From Pseudonocardia sp. MH-G8 (GTDB lineage: Bacteria > Actinomycetota > Actinomycetes > Mycobacteriales > Pseudonocardiaceae), in assembly GCF_002262885.1 (NCBI RefSeq), contig NZ_NKYF01000010.1, forward strand, positions 1 to 64,000: a stretch of DNA of 64,000 bases, in the 5' to 3' direction. Position numbers and translations under genes: made by a program. The notes under the pieces are model-generated. The model saw nothing but the letters and a program-made list of their open reading frames with translations, was not told the DNA's origin and did not search any database. Positions 1-8,752 of this stretch are shown here, in pieces (positions within the stretch are counted from its first letter, which is position 1; each line of letters begins with the position of its first letter).

Positions 1-80
1 ACGACCGGCCGCCAGCCGAGTTCGAGCAGGCGTTCGACGCTGCCCAACGGGACGACCACGAAACGGTCGAAATCCCATAG
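1..80 (+). pseudogene. C-terminal end of an IS3-family transposase (cut by window edge)
   Basis: The frame that begins at base 3 runs into a TAG at 78-80 and encodes about 25 residues with the pattern PPAEFEQAF followed by an acidic tail and VEIP. That pattern resembles the extreme C-terminus of IS3-family OrfB transposases, after the rve (DDE) domain. Whether the upstream gene is intact cannot be seen. Its presence at the edge of the mobilisation block fits a mobile-DNA setting. The alternative is an unrelated short C-terminus; the piece is too small to be certain. Confidence 0.5.
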
Positions 81-464
81 AACGGGCCTCCATCAGACCC
101 AGGACGAGTCAATATGCTTGTGGATCAGCCCGGTCGCGCGCGCCAACCTGGCAAGGTGCGGCGCCTCGCCGACCAGCCCGGCGAACTTTGTTGCGCGCCG
201 GTGGATCCGACCAGCCGCGGCTCCGGGCCGCTTGTGCCACAGTCCAATCAGGCTCAACCCGCGGCCAATGCAACAGGCCAGCAGCGAGATATTGCGGAAG
301 CGATGCTTCCGCTGGGCGGTCGTGGCGTGGTCGGTGCGGAACGGGGGCGTTCCGAGCTGACGCGACAGCCTGTTGCGCGAGGCTGTGACCTGCTGATTCG
401 GAGCAACCGTCCGCGGTTGTCGTCGGGACATCGTCGATGACCACGCTGTCGCAGCACCGAACTG
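81..464. other. Non-coding or decayed stretch between transposase end and mobilisation genes
   Basis: No frame gives a recognisable protein. Short frames exist on both strands, but their composition is what GC-rich DNA produces by chance and none has a convincing ribosome binding site. The stretch lies just upstream of the relaxase genes, where an origin of transfer would be expected, but I could not identify a nic site or a clear set of inverted repeats by eye. Confidence 0.4.
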
Positions 465-845
465 TTGCCATCGGCAGCCGTGGAGCGCGTTGGAGAGGGG
501 CCCGGATCGGCGCGTCGGCGTCGGCCGCGGGCCGACGTTCCCCGGCGTCGTCAGGTCGTCGTGCGGTTCTCCGATGCGGAGCTGGTCCTGGCACGCGAGC
601 GCGCCGCGCTGGCGGGTCTGGCTTTGGGCGCCTGGATCGGCCAGACCGCGATCGGCGTGGCCACGCATGGAATGCAGACCGTGGTCGGCCTGCCGGACCT
701 GTTGCGGTTGCACGCGGATGTGGTGGCGATCGAGCGCGCCGCGAGCATCGCCGGCGTGGGGCGCGATGAGGTCGTTGCCCTCCTCGTTCGGCTCGACGCG
801 GCGGTCGACGCGGTCGTCGTCGAGCTCGACCGGGCGCGTCGATGA
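465..845 (+). CDS. Small mobilisation accessory protein (MobC-like)
   Basis: A 126-residue protein starting at TTG; a later GTG start near residue 33 is possible because the first 30 residues are arginine-rich and poorly structured. The core reads VVVRFSDAELVLARERAALAGLALGAWIG, the ribbon-helix-helix-like style of relaxosome accessory proteins that help bind oriT, followed by a helical C-terminus. Its stop overlaps the relaxase start by four bases (ATGA at 842-845), so the two are translationally coupled. The family assignment rests on this position and style, not on a diagnostic residue. Confidence 0.65.
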   Translation: MPSAAVERVGEGPGSARRRRPRADVPRRRQVVVRFSDAELVLARERAALAGLALGAWIGQTAIGVATHGMQTVVGLPDLLRLHADVVAIERAASIAGVGRDEVVALLVRLDAAVDAVVVELDRARR

Positions 846-2275
846 TCACGAAGGTGGTGCACGGGTCGCGGGTCGGCGGTCTGGTCGCCTACCTGATGGG
901 GCCGGGGCGCGCGCAGGAGCACGTGCGTCCGCGGGTCATCGCGAGCTGGGACGGGCGGGATGCCGGTTGGCAGCCACCGCGGGCCGACGAGGGTGGGTTC
1001 GGTCGGGATCTGGGGCCGCTGATCCGGGCGCTTCGTGCCCCGGCGGTGGCGGCCGGTCTGCCCGAGCGCGATGACGAGGGCAAGCGTGGGTACGTGTGGC
1101 ACTGCTCGGCGCGGGTCGCGGCGGGGGACCGGGTGTTGTCGGACGGCGAGTGGGCGGAGGTCGCCCGGGAGCTGCTCGACGGCGCCGGAGTAGCGGCCCG
1201 GAACGATGCGGGCGGTCCTCGCTGGGTGGCGATCCGGCACGCCGACGACCACATCCACATCGCGGTCGTGCTCGTCCGGCAGGACACGGGACGTCGGTTC
1301 TGGCCGTCGCGCGACTATCCGCGGCTTCGGGAAGCGGCGCGCGGGATCGAACAGCGGCTCGGACTGACCGTGACGGCGCCCGCGGACGGGACCGCGGCGA
1401 GGGCCCCGGCGCGTGGGGAACTAGAGAAGGCCCGTCGGCAGGGGCGGTTGCCGGCTCGCGTCGAGCTCACCAGGGCCGTGCGTGCGGCGGCGGTGGGTGC
1501 GGACGGACTCGCCGAGTTCGTCACCGCCCTGCGGGCCGCCGGGTTGCTGGTCGAGGTGCGTCGGGCCCCCTCCGGGGACCCGTTGGGCTACAAGGTCGCG
1601 CGGCCCGGGGACCTCACCGCGTCGGGCGAGCCGGTGTACTACAGCGGCAGCAAGCTCGCGGCCGCCCTGTCGCTGCCTCGGCTGCTGCGTGGGTGGGAGT
1701 CCGCGGCGCGGGGTTCGGAGTCCGAGGCGCCGTTGCGCGTGGGGCGACGTCGCGTCGAGCGGGCTCGCGCGGTCGTCGGCGCGGCGCGCCGTGGCCAGGG
1801 TGGTGACGACGCGCAAGGGATCGCGCAGGCTGCGCTGCCGGTGCTGACGGCCATCGGGCTGTGGTCGGACGAGCTGCGGGGTGCGGCCGAGCGATTCGAT
1901 CGCTCCGCGCGGCCACCGCGAGGCCTCCGCGGGCGCGAAAGTGGGAGCGCGGCAGGCCTGCGCCGGCTGGCGCGGCAACTCGTCCGGGAGCGCCGGATTC
2001 TCGGGCTGGATGACGAGCCAGGCGCGGCCGCGGTGGCCCTGGCCGTGGCGCTGTCGGTGCTCGTGCGTGAGATCGCGGGCTGGCAGCGGGACGCCGGCCG
2101 GCCGCACCAGGCGGTCGCCGCCGCTGAGGCTGCGGACGTGATCGACCGGTGGGCAGCAGAGCGGGGTGCAGGCGAAGGCGCACCGTCCGACCACGGACCC
2201 GCAGCTCGTCGACCACACGTCGAACCACGGTACGACCGTGCGGCATGGTCACGCTCAGGTGCGCCGCGCGGATGA
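842..2275 (+). CDS. Relaxase/mobilisation nuclease
   Basis: A 477-residue protein that should nick one strand at the element's oriT and stay covalently bound to lead it through the conjugation pore. The N-terminal domain (about 1-180) starts with MITKVVHGSRVGGLVAYL and carries the metal-binding histidine motif HADDHIHI at residues 133-140, the HxxxHxH arrangement of relaxases, preceded by YVWHCSAR near 84-91. The C-terminal part is alanine/arginine-rich and probably binds DNA or the coupling protein. Candidate catalytic tyrosines cannot be picked by eye. Coupled to the accessory gene just upstream; its VirD4-like partner is the gene at 28279-30102. Confidence 0.88.
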   Translation: MITKVVHGSRVGGLVAYLMGPGRAQEHVRPRVIASWDGRDAGWQPPRADEGGFGRDLGPLIRALRAPAVAAGLPERDDEGKRGYVWHCSARVAAGDRVLSDGEWAEVARELLDGAGVAARNDAGGPRWVAIRHADDHIHIAVVLVRQDTGRRFWPSRDYPRLREAARGIEQRLGLTVTAPADGTAARAPARGELEKARRQGRLPARVELTRAVRAAAVGADGLAEFVTALRAAGLLVEVRRAPSGDPLGYKVARPGDLTASGEPVYYSGSKLAAALSLPRLLRGWESAARGSESEAPLRVGRRRVERARAVVGAARRGQGGDDAQGIAQAALPVLTAIGLWSDELRGAAERFDRSARPPRGLRGRESGSAAGLRRLARQLVRERRILGLDDEPGAAAVALAVALSVLVREIAGWQRDAGRPHQAVAAAEAADVIDRWAAERGAGEGAPSDHGPAARRPHVEPRYDRAAWSRSGAPRG

Positions 2276-2335
2276 TCCGGGGCCGCCGGGCCCGGCTCCG
2301 ACGAGCCGATGGTGAAACGGGTGGAGGAGTCGCGC

Positions 2336-2959
2336 ATGTCACGCAACGGCGGCCAGGCGATCAAGGTCGTGGTCTCGCTGGTCGGTCCGCAGGAGACTTC
2401 CGTGCAGGCCCACCGACCCGGCACCGACGGAGCCGCCGTGAGTGTGCGCGTGGGTGGGTCGTTGATCTATATCCACGACGCGGAAACCGCCGCCACCTTC
2501 CGTCGTGCATGGGAATCCGGGGTGCGGCAGGCCAGGTCATTGCCGGTGCAGGGGGACCTGACGCGGGTGATGCCGGTGTCCGGCCTGGCGGAGCCCGCCG
2601 TGATGATGGAGGCGGCGGAGTCCCCGCCCGCCGGTGCGCGCATGGAGCGTAGGCCCGGACACCCGAGCCGGCTGTGGATGACGCTCGGTCGCATCGGGTT
2701 CGACGTGCACGACCACGCGGCGTTCCACTCGACGTTGGCGGCCTTCCGTCGTGCGGACAGGTTGGCCGCGAAGGTGTTCCCCCCGACCCCCGAGCAGCGG
2801 GCCTGCGAGCAGGCCGCACGCACGGCAGGCCGGCTCTTCGCGCCGCCCGGCGCCGCGGCAGACAGGCCCACCGCGGGCAGGCCCACGGCGGCGGTGGCGC
2901 GGCCCGCAGCGGCGCGCCCGCTTCCCAGGGCCCGGCCCGCCATCGGGAGGGCAGTGTGA
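2336..2959 (+). CDS. Hypothetical protein of the mobilisation block
   Basis: A 207-residue protein with no family that I recognise. I chose the ATG at 2336 over one at 2309 because AGGAG lies eight bases ahead of it. The first 80 residues form a plausible small beta-rich domain (IKVVVSLVGPQET, VSVRVGGSLIYIHD); residues 100-150 look helical; the tail is low-complexity alanine/proline/arginine. It ends in GTGTGA, whose second GTG starts the next gene, so the two are coupled. Likely co-transcribed with the relaxase 60 bases upstream. Confidence 0.65.
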   Translation: MSRNGGQAIKVVVSLVGPQETSVQAHRPGTDGAAVSVRVGGSLIYIHDAETAATFRRAWESGVRQARSLPVQGDLTRVMPVSGLAEPAVMMEAAESPPAGARMERRPGHPSRLWMTLGRIGFDVHDHAAFHSTLAAFRRADRLAAKVFPPTPEQRACEQAARTAGRLFAPPGAAADRPTAGRPTAAVARPAAARPLPRARPAIGRAV

Positions 2960-3741
2960 CCGCACCGGACTATCCGTTGATCGCGCTGGGAAGCTACGAG
3001 ACCTACCAGCTCGCGCACATCGCCACCTACATCGCCGAGCGGCTCGCCCGGCACCACCGATCAGGTCGCGGTCGCGAGGGGCGCATGGCGCGCTCGGCCG
3101 CGGTGCGCGACATCGCCGGGGCGGCCACCGCGATGGGCAACGCCACCGGCACGTCGATCCCGGATGACGATCTGCCTCGCCCCCTGGACGCCGACACGTT
3201 CACGGCGGCGCGACAGCTGCTCGCCACCGGGCCGCGATCCGCGGATGTTGTCGCCCTGGCGGGCTTGGGTCGGACCGGGTTCGCGGTCGTCGGGCACGTC
3301 CCGGGTCTCGGCGAGGTCGGCGCCAGGGCCGCATCGAAGGACGTCGCCGACGCTCTGCGCGCCCACTTCCTCACCCAGCCTGCCGGCGAGCTCGCCGCAT
3401 GGGCTGTGACCCGGGTCCCGCAGAAGATCCCAACCCTGCCCCGACAGGTCGACCTGGCCGTGTTCGTGGAACACCTCGACCCCGCTCGGACCGACGATCG
3501 CGCCGTGGCGCGCAACCTGCGCGGCCAGAACCGGCGCACGGACGCCGCGATCCGCGGCAGGTTCGCCGGCGTCGATCTCGACGCCCCCGCCGTCGTCACT
3601 CCGCCTGTGAGGGCCTCCGGCCCGAGGCCCCGTCGAGCGATTCGGCCTCGGCGGCCGGCCGCCCCCGGACCGGGACTGCGCCGCCCGTCTGGTCACAGGA
3701 TCGCGGCACCCACCGTTCCGACAACCAGTGCGGGACCGTAG
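2956..3741 (+). CDS. Hypothetical protein, coupled to the preceding gene
   Basis: A 261-residue protein starting at GTG 2956, inside the stop of the gene before it. The N-terminus (DYPLIALGSYETYQLAHIATYIAERLARH) is helical and the middle is a compact alanine-rich globular region; the last 45 residues are basic and proline-rich. I recognise no domain. The gene is the last of the plus-strand mobilisation block and its last 49 bases overlap, on the opposite strand, the end of the prepilin peptidase gene, so the two transcription units converge without a spacer or visible terminator. Confidence 0.65.
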   Translation: MTAPDYPLIALGSYETYQLAHIATYIAERLARHHRSGRGREGRMARSAAVRDIAGAATAMGNATGTSIPDDDLPRPLDADTFTAARQLLATGPRSADVVALAGLGRTGFAVVGHVPGLGEVGARAASKDVADALRAHFLTQPAGELAAWAVTRVPQKIPTLPRQVDLAVFVEHLDPARTDDRAVARNLRGQNRRTDAAIRGRFAGVDLDAPAVVTPPVRASGPRPRRAIRPRRPAAPGPGLRRPSGHRIAAPTVPTTSAGP

Positions 3742-4304
3742 GGCACCAGGGTGGACCGGTCGGGCGCCCCGATGCCGACGACCACCGCGGTGACCGCCAC
3801 GAGCATAGACACCGACACGATGCCGGTGACCACGGCGTCGTGACGTACGAGCACGACGGCGAGTGTCGGCACGAGCTTCGCATCGCCCCATCCGAAAGCC
3901 GCGCTGATCGTCGCCTTCATCATCAACGCGACGGCACCGCCAGCGGCCACGCTGATGACGGTCGTGAGGATGACAGCGTTGGCGTCCGCGGTGAGGAGCC
4001 CGGCAAGCAGCGTCAAGGCCAGCAGCGGCCCGGTCAACGCGTCGGGTAGCCGGCCTTCGTGGGCATCGACCACCGCCGCGGCGCAGCCCAGCACCGCCAG
4101 TGGCAGCAACACCGCCAGGCTCCCCGGCGGGCGGGCCAGGACCATCCCGATGAGCAGCCCGGCCGCAGCCGAGACCGCGCTGGCCTCGACCTGCCGGATA
4201 CGGACGGGAGCGCGCATCGCGCGTCGGGCAATGATCAGCACCGCCGGTCCGATCATCGCCCCGGCCAACACGGCGAACGCCCCCACACTCGTGATGCCCT
4301 GCAT
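3693..4304 (-). CDS. Prepilin peptidase (A24 family, TadV/CpaA-type)
   Basis: A 203-residue polytopic membrane protease that would process Flp-type prepilins. The two catalytic aspartates of A24 peptidases are visible: Asp80 in VVDAHEGRLPD and Asp141 in FGWGDAKL, the GxGD motif. About six hydrophobic segments span the length. It lacks the N-terminal methylase domain of PilD-type enzymes, as usual for Tad loci. It is the last gene of the pilus operon, eight bases after the LysM-BTAD gene. Substrates are probably the Flp-like peptide and the TadE/TadG-like pseudopilins encoded upstream. Confidence 0.85.
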   Translation of the reverse strand: MQGITSVGAFAVLAGAMIGPAVLIIARRAMRAPVRIRQVEASAVSAAAGLLIGMVLARPPGSLAVLLPLAVLGCAAAVVDAHEGRLPDALTGPLLALTLLAGLLTADANAVILTTVISVAAGGAVALMMKATISAAFGWGDAKLVPTLAVVLVRHDAVVTGIVSVSMLVAVTAVVVGIGAPDRSTLVPYGPALVVGTVGAAIL

Positions 4305-4311
4305 GGCGACA

Positions 4312-7300
4312 TCACGCCCGGGGACGGCGAGGTCCGGCCAGTAGCAGCTCGTTCAGGACGGCGAAGCTGTCCGGCGCAAGCTCCTCCGGGACGTCGAAGC
4401 CGCGCGCATCCAGCAGCACCGCCGCATAGAGCTCCAGCTCGGACCGGTTGTCCTCGGCGTGCGCGATGCGCATCAGGTCGGTCAACGGGCGGTCGAAGGC
4501 GACGTCGATATCGATCGTTCGGGCGCGCTCCGCCGCCCAGCGAGCCAGTCCGAGATCGCCCGCGCCGAGCGCGATGTCGACGAGCTCGTGCGCGGTGTCG
4601 ACGATGAAGCCCGGTATCTGCAGGTCGTGGCGCTGGTCGTGGTTGTTGAGCCAGCCGTACCCACCGGGTCGCAGCGAGCTGAACACGGGCCCGCGCACGA
4701 GGTTCAGGGCCGCCTCGTAGTCGGTGGTCGCACCGGGATGGCCCGCCTCGTGGCGGGCCTGGCCGCGCTTGCGCAGCCGCCGGAACAGGTCCCAGTCCAG
4801 CAGGTGGCCGCGGAGTCGGTAGCTGCTGTCGTGCTGCATGTCGCTGACGAACGACGCGTCCGGGTCGCCGTTGAGGCCGTGGCCGGCCCACTTGCGGGCC
4901 CCGTAGAGCGCGTGCCGCAGGGTGGCCGGGCTAATCCGGCGCCCGTCGGGCCACAGGTCGGTGACGGCCTTCGTCGCGGTCACCCCGGCCGGGTGCAGGC
5001 TCAGATAGACGAGAACCTCGGCGAACCACGTCCTGCGCGTCGTGGGAGTCGGACCGGGCGCGGTGATGACGGGCTCACCGAGGAGCGCGATCATCGGCCT
5101 GGACGGCGGGCCGCTGTCGTGCCAGGAGGCGAGATCGTCGTCCAGGCCAGGGTCCTGATGGTCGACGATCGCGAGCCGCCGGACGGCCGCCGGATCCGCG
5201 ACGGAGCAGGTCGACCGCTCCGAGTCCTCCGCGCCGCCCGGTTCGGGACCGTCCACTGCGGGTGGAGTTGGCGAGACCGGATCGCCGGTTCCGAGGGAGC
5301 CGTCCTCGTTCATGTCCGCTGCCCACGGTTCGGCGGACGCTGCCGGACCGACGGGGACCGCCGGTGCGCCGGTGGGCCCGAGGATGGCCGCGAGGTGGGT
5401 GCCTGCGTTTTCGGTGAGCCGCGCGACCTCCCACGGACCGTCGGTGACGTCCGGCAGGTCGAGCAGCCCGTCATCGCCGACTCGCAGGTCAGCTTGAACG
5501 GCGTCGATGACGACCACGGCGATCGCGCTGCGGTCAGGCTCGGCGGCCAGGGCCATCAGCCGGGTGCGGTGGCCGTCGTCGGGTTCCTCCGTGGCGAGCA
5601 ACACCGTGGGCAGCCAGGAGTCGGAGGCGAGGTCGCGCAGTCGCCCTTCCACGACCGTCTCGATCTGCCACTGGTCCAGCGCGGCGCGAACCGTCGAGGC
5701 CCGGCGTTCTATCTCCGCCAGCGCTGTGTCGAGGTCGGGTGCGGTGGTCAGACGATCGGGGTTGAGGGTCACGACCTCTTCCTCGAGCCCGACGAGCAGG
5801 ACCTCGACGTCCTCCGCCGTGCCGCTCGTGGCCAGCTCGGCGGCGAGATGGCGCAGCAGCGCGATGCACCGTGCCCAATCACCGCCGATGCGCAGGACCC
5901 CGCGCTGTTCGAGGTCGAGCATGAGGGTGCGGTCGTCGTCGGTGGCGATCGACACCAGCGTCGGGAACGGGGCGCAGCACCCAGCCGCCTCCGCAACGGA
6001 CACCGGCAGCGGGTCGTCGGCATCGAGGCCCCACAAACCGCCGCCCGGCTCGACCGCCGTGAACGGTGGCGGCAGCCGGGTCTCGGTCGAGGTCGCGAGG
6101 ACGGCGTCCGAGGAGGTCAACCGCGCCGAGATCAGCACCGGTGCGGGCGCGCCTTCGTCGATCTCCCGGTCGGGGTGTGCGAGCGAGCGCAGGGCCAGGT
6201 CCAGGTGGCGAGCTGCGGAGACCGCTCCCTCGTGGGCGTCAGGTGCGGTCAGCGACCATTCCACCCGTCCGTCATCGTCCGCGGGCACCGCGATGCGGTG
6301 TCGCTGCGGGCGGAGCCGCAGTTGCCGGCGGCGGCGCACGACGAGCGACGCCAGAACGCCGCTCGCGACGAGCGCGGACACGCCGAGCGCCGTGACCGTG
6401 AGAGCCGGGCCTGAGTCCTCGCCCCGATCGGCGGTGTCGTCTGCGGTGGCTGTCGATCCGGTTGGTGCCTCGACGGGCGTGGTTGACGGCCGCGCGGGGT
6501 CGGACGTCGGCACGTCGGTCGATGGAGGCACCGGAGGCCGCGACGTCTCGGGTATGGGGACCGCTGTCGTCGGGGATGCTCCCTCGGCCCCGTCGGTTTG
6601 CGCGCCTTCGTCACCGGGTCGGAGATCTGGCGACGGCGTGGGGTCGGGAAGGACGAGCGTCCATCCCGGTCGGATCAGGTCGGGGTCGGCGAGCGACTCG
6701 CCACCGGGTTGCGGTACGGAGAGGTTGGCCGCGAACACCTCGTCGGACCGGGCGGGGTCGCCGAGGTGTTCGCCGGCGATCCCGCTCAGGGTGTCGCCGG
6801 ACTCCACTCGCACGGTTGCTCGGGCGTCGGGAGGCAGGACGAGACGCCAGCCCACGACGAGTTCCGAGGCCTCGGTCAGGCGTCCACCGTCGGCCTGGAT
6901 CCGGCCGGCGTTGAGGTCGTAGATCTCGCGCCAGCGCAGGGGATCGCCGAGGCTCGTCTCCGCGATCCGCCACAGGGTGTCCCGGCGTTGCACGGAATGC
7001 ACGGGTCCCGGTGGTGCAGGCTCGACGGCTCGGCCGGGAGCGGCGACGGCGGGTTCGGACACGGCGGCCGTCAGGACCGTCGCCGCGGCCGATGTCGAGG
7101 GTGTGGCCATCGCCGGGCCCGCGCCGAGCATCGCGGCGACCAGCGCGGCCGCGAGGGTGCGACCCAGCCGGAAGCCCGGCAGGTCGATCCGCGGCGAGGG
7201 CCGGTTGGTCACGGCGGCGGCCAACTCGAGCACGATCGAGGCGGCGAGCACCACCCACGTTCCGGCCGCGACAACGGTGAGGAACCCGATCAGCAATGTG

Positions 7301-7467
7301 CCGTCGTCGGGCGCCAGGAGCATGTCGACGACGGACGTTCCCGCCGGGAGGCCGCCGTCCAGCAACGAGCTACTCAGCAGCCAGAGAGCGATCGGGACGC
7401 CGAACAGGATGCCGATGGTGACTACCGCGGCGGCAACCGCGGCGGCGATCCGGGACGCGGCTCTCAT
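4312..7467 (-). CDS. Membrane protein with two LysM domains and a C-terminal BTAD domain
   Basis: A 1,051-residue protein joining wall-facing and regulatory parts. Hydrophobic segments at about 8-32, 55-85 and 102-120 are followed by two LysM modules (155-212, with VQRRDTLWRIAE; 219-274, with VESGDTLSGIAG) that should bind peptidoglycan, a Pro/Thr/Ser-rich linker, another membrane segment at 355-376 with an RRRR stop signal, and a long domain of unknown fold. The last 250 residues resemble a winged helix plus bacterial transcriptional activator domain (VLVYLSLHPAGVTATKAV, then LWPDGRRISPATLRHALYGARK). Such proteins occur in actinobacterial Tad loci; whether the C-terminus binds DNA or is an assembly scaffold is not known. 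Its ATG overlaps the stop of the gene upstream. Confidence 0.82.
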   Translation of the reverse strand: MRAASRIAAAVAAAVVTIGILFGVPIALWLLSSSLLDGGLPAGTSVVDMLLAPDDGTLLIGFLTVVAAGTWVVLAASIVLELAAAVTNRPSPRIDLPGFRLGRTLAAALVAAMLGAGPAMATPSTSAAATVLTAAVSEPAVAAPGRAVEPAPPGPVHSVQRRDTLWRIAETSLGDPLRWREIYDLNAGRIQADGGRLTEASELVVGWRLVLPPDARATVRVESGDTLSGIAGEHLGDPARSDEVFAANLSVPQPGGESLADPDLIRPGWTLVLPDPTPSPDLRPGDEGAQTDGAEGASPTTAVPIPETSRPPVPPSTDVPTSDPARPSTTPVEAPTGSTATADDTADRGEDSGPALTVTALGVSALVASGVLASLVVRRRRQLRLRPQRHRIAVPADDDGRVEWSLTAPDAHEGAVSAARHLDLALRSLAHPDREIDEGAPAPVLISARLTSSDAVLATSTETRLPPPFTAVEPGGGLWGLDADDPLPVSVAEAAGCCAPFPTLVSIATDDDRTLMLDLEQRGVLRIGGDWARCIALLRHLAAELATSGTAEDVEVLLVGLEEEVVTLNPDRLTTAPDLDTALAEIERRASTVRAALDQWQIETVVEGRLRDLASDSWLPTVLLATEEPDDGHRTRLMALAAEPDRSAIAVVVIDAVQADLRVGDDGLLDLPDVTDGPWEVARLTENAGTHLAAILGPTGAPAVPVGPAASAEPWAADMNEDGSLGTGDPVSPTPPAVDGPEPGGAEDSERSTCSVADPAAVRRLAIVDHQDPGLDDDLASWHDSGPPSRPMIALLGEPVITAPGPTPTTRRTWFAEVLVYLSLHPAGVTATKAVTDLWPDGRRISPATLRHALYGARKWAGHGLNGDPDASFVSDMQHDSSYRLRGHLLDWDLFRRLRKRGQARHEAGHPGATTDYEAALNLVRGPVFSSLRPGGYGWLNNHDQRHDLQIPGFIVDTAHELVDIALGAGDLGLARWAAERARTIDIDVAFDRPLTDLMRIAHAEDNRSELELYAAVLLDARGFDVPEELAPDSFAVLNELLLAGPRRPRA

Positions 7468-7895
7468 GACGCGCTTCCTTCCGGAGGTACCGGGACCAAT
7501 AATGCCTCCGCTGCTCCGGTGCTGGTGACCTCGTTGTGGCCGATCAAGCCCAGGATCACCGTGGGGTGGGTGACGCGGGCCTCGACCCGGATGCGCTGCG
7601 GACCGAGCACAGTGACGGCGCCGTCGACACCGGCTGCGGCCAGGTGCGCCTGAGCCGCGGCGACGGCGGCCGCGGGGTCGACGGCGGTCGTGCCCCGGCG
7701 CAGCTGGTCGATGTCGAGGGCCTGGCCAGCGGCGCGTGCGGCTTCCTCGGCGACCGAGTCGGCCGTCGCGAGCCCCTGGGCCGCCCGCACACCGTCGATG
7801 CCCAGCCCGATCGCGGCGAGCAGCGCGAGCGCGGCGATCGCCATCGGTGCGCTGACCGCGCCCCCGCCGCGTTCCCGGTCCTGGTGAGTTGTCAT
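7464..7895 (-). CDS. TadG/TadE-like secreted pilus protein
   Basis: A 143-residue protein with a short polar N-terminus (MTTHQDRERGGGAVSAP), one hydrophobic helix (MAIAALALLAAIGLGIDGVRAA) and an outward C-terminal domain. This is the layout of Tad-locus pseudopilins and TadG-like proteins, where the polar-to-hydrophobic junction is the prepilin peptidase site. I set the start at ATG 7895 because it overlaps the stop of the upstream gene by four bases; the frame is open further upstream but there it runs antiparallel to no recognisable sequence. Probably a minor pilus subunit or assembly factor on the outer face of the membrane. Confidence 0.75.
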   Translation of the reverse strand: MTTHQDRERGGGAVSAPMAIAALALLAAIGLGIDGVRAAQGLATADSVAEEAARAAGQALDIDQLRRGTTAVDPAAAVAAAQAHLAAAGVDGAVTVLGPQRIRVEARVTHPTVILGLIGHNEVTSTGAAEALLVPVPPEGSAS

Positions 7896-8335
7896 GCCCG
7901 CTCCCGCCAACGGTCGATCGGGCTGGCCGCGGTGGCCTCGATGGCCCGGGTGCCGGTCGCTCCGGGCAGGCCGAGGTCGGACGACTCGACGTCGCACCGC
8001 ACCGTCGCGGTGACCGAGGCGGGCGTGCCCAGCGGCGCGGCGAAGCCCGCGGTGTCGAGCGTGATCCGCAGATCAGCGCAGTTCAAGCCCTGTTCGGCGA
8101 GGCTGGCTTCCGCCGCCTGTCGAGCTGCTGCGGCGGCGGTGCCCGGCTCCCGGTGCAGGGACGCCACCCGGGCGGCGGAGCGCGCCGCGTGATCGGCGGC
8201 CGCCTCCGCGGTAACCAGACGACCGCCCGCGATCGCGAACGCGATGAGCAGCCCGAGCACCACGGCGAGAACGGCCGCCTCGACGGACGGGCTCCCTCCC
8301 CGTTCGCCCGCGTGCTCCGGCATCGGCGCCCTCAC
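7892..8335 (-). CDS. TadE-like pseudopilin
   Basis: A 147-residue protein with GGSPSVEAAVLAVVLGLLIAFAIAGG, the Gly followed by a Glu five residues into a hydrophobic helix that marks TadE-like and other type IV pilin-like proteins. The rest is an alanine-rich helix and a small beta domain with two cysteines (about 85 and 112) that could form a disulphide. GTG start at 8335 overlaps the previous stop; an in-frame ATG four codons later is an alternative. Predicted minor pilin, processed by the A24 peptidase of this operon. Confidence 0.78.
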   Translation of the reverse strand: MRAPMPEHAGERGGSPSVEAAVLAVVLGLLIAFAIAGGRLVTAEAAADHAARSAARVASLHREPGTAAAAARQAAEASLAEQGLNCADLRITLDTAGFAAPLGTPASVTATVRCDVESSDLGLPGATGTRAIEATAASPIDRWRERA

Positions 8336-8742
8336 GGGGCGACCCTCTCGACGCCACCGACGGCCTCTCGGCTGATCGCGAGCGGTACGCCCGGCACCAG
8401 GGACAAGGCCGACCCGGTGACCCGCACCCGGAGGATCCCGCCGTCGTCATCGAGCGATGCGGTGACGACGACGTCGCTGAGGACGGTGCCAGCGGCGCGG
8501 GCCAGGAAGGCCTCCGCGTCGCGCCGGGCGGCATCGGTGGTCGACTCCGCCAGGTAGGCGCGCCCGGACCGCAGCCCGTCCTGGGCGCCGGTCAGTGCCA
8601 GCTGGCCAGCGTAGAAGATCAGCGCGACCTGCACCACCGCGAGGATGAGTCCGATGAGGACGACCCAGAGCAGTGCCATCTCGACGCCGGTGGCGCCGCC
8701 ACGCTCACCGTCGTCGACCGCGCCCGGGGGCAGACCGTCCAC
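8332..8742 (-). CDS. TadE-like pseudopilin
   Basis: A 136-residue protein with GATGVEMALLWVVLIGLILAVVQVALIFYAG near the N-terminus, the strongest TadE signature in the locus (Gly, Val-Glu, then a long hydrophobic helix). The C-terminal half is a small soluble domain. GTG start at 8742, ten bases after the Flp-like gene; the stop overlaps the next gene (GTGA). Together with the two genes downstream this gives three pseudopilin-like subunits, as is common in actinobacterial Tad operons. Confidence 0.82.
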   Translation of the reverse strand: MDGLPPGAVDDGERGGATGVEMALLWVVLIGLILAVVQVALIFYAGQLALTGAQDGLRSGRAYLAESTTDAARRDAEAFLARAAGTVLSDVVVTASLDDDGGILRVRVTGSALSLVPGVPLAISREAVGGVERVAP

Positions 8743-8752
8743 CGCGAGGCAC

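Noticed and set aside
109-849. Long open frames on the minus strand across the mobilisation start
   Set aside because: Arginine/proline-rich composition, no domain, antisense to the relaxase accessory gene; typical by-product of very high GC.
2674-2955. N-terminal extension of the gene at 2956-3741
   Set aside because: The frame is open, but it overlaps the preceding gene over its whole length and reads as low-complexity sequence; the GTG at 2956 gives proper coupling.
4459-6922. Large plus-strand open frames opposite the LysM-BTAD gene
   Set aside because: Antisense shadows of a gene with clear domains.
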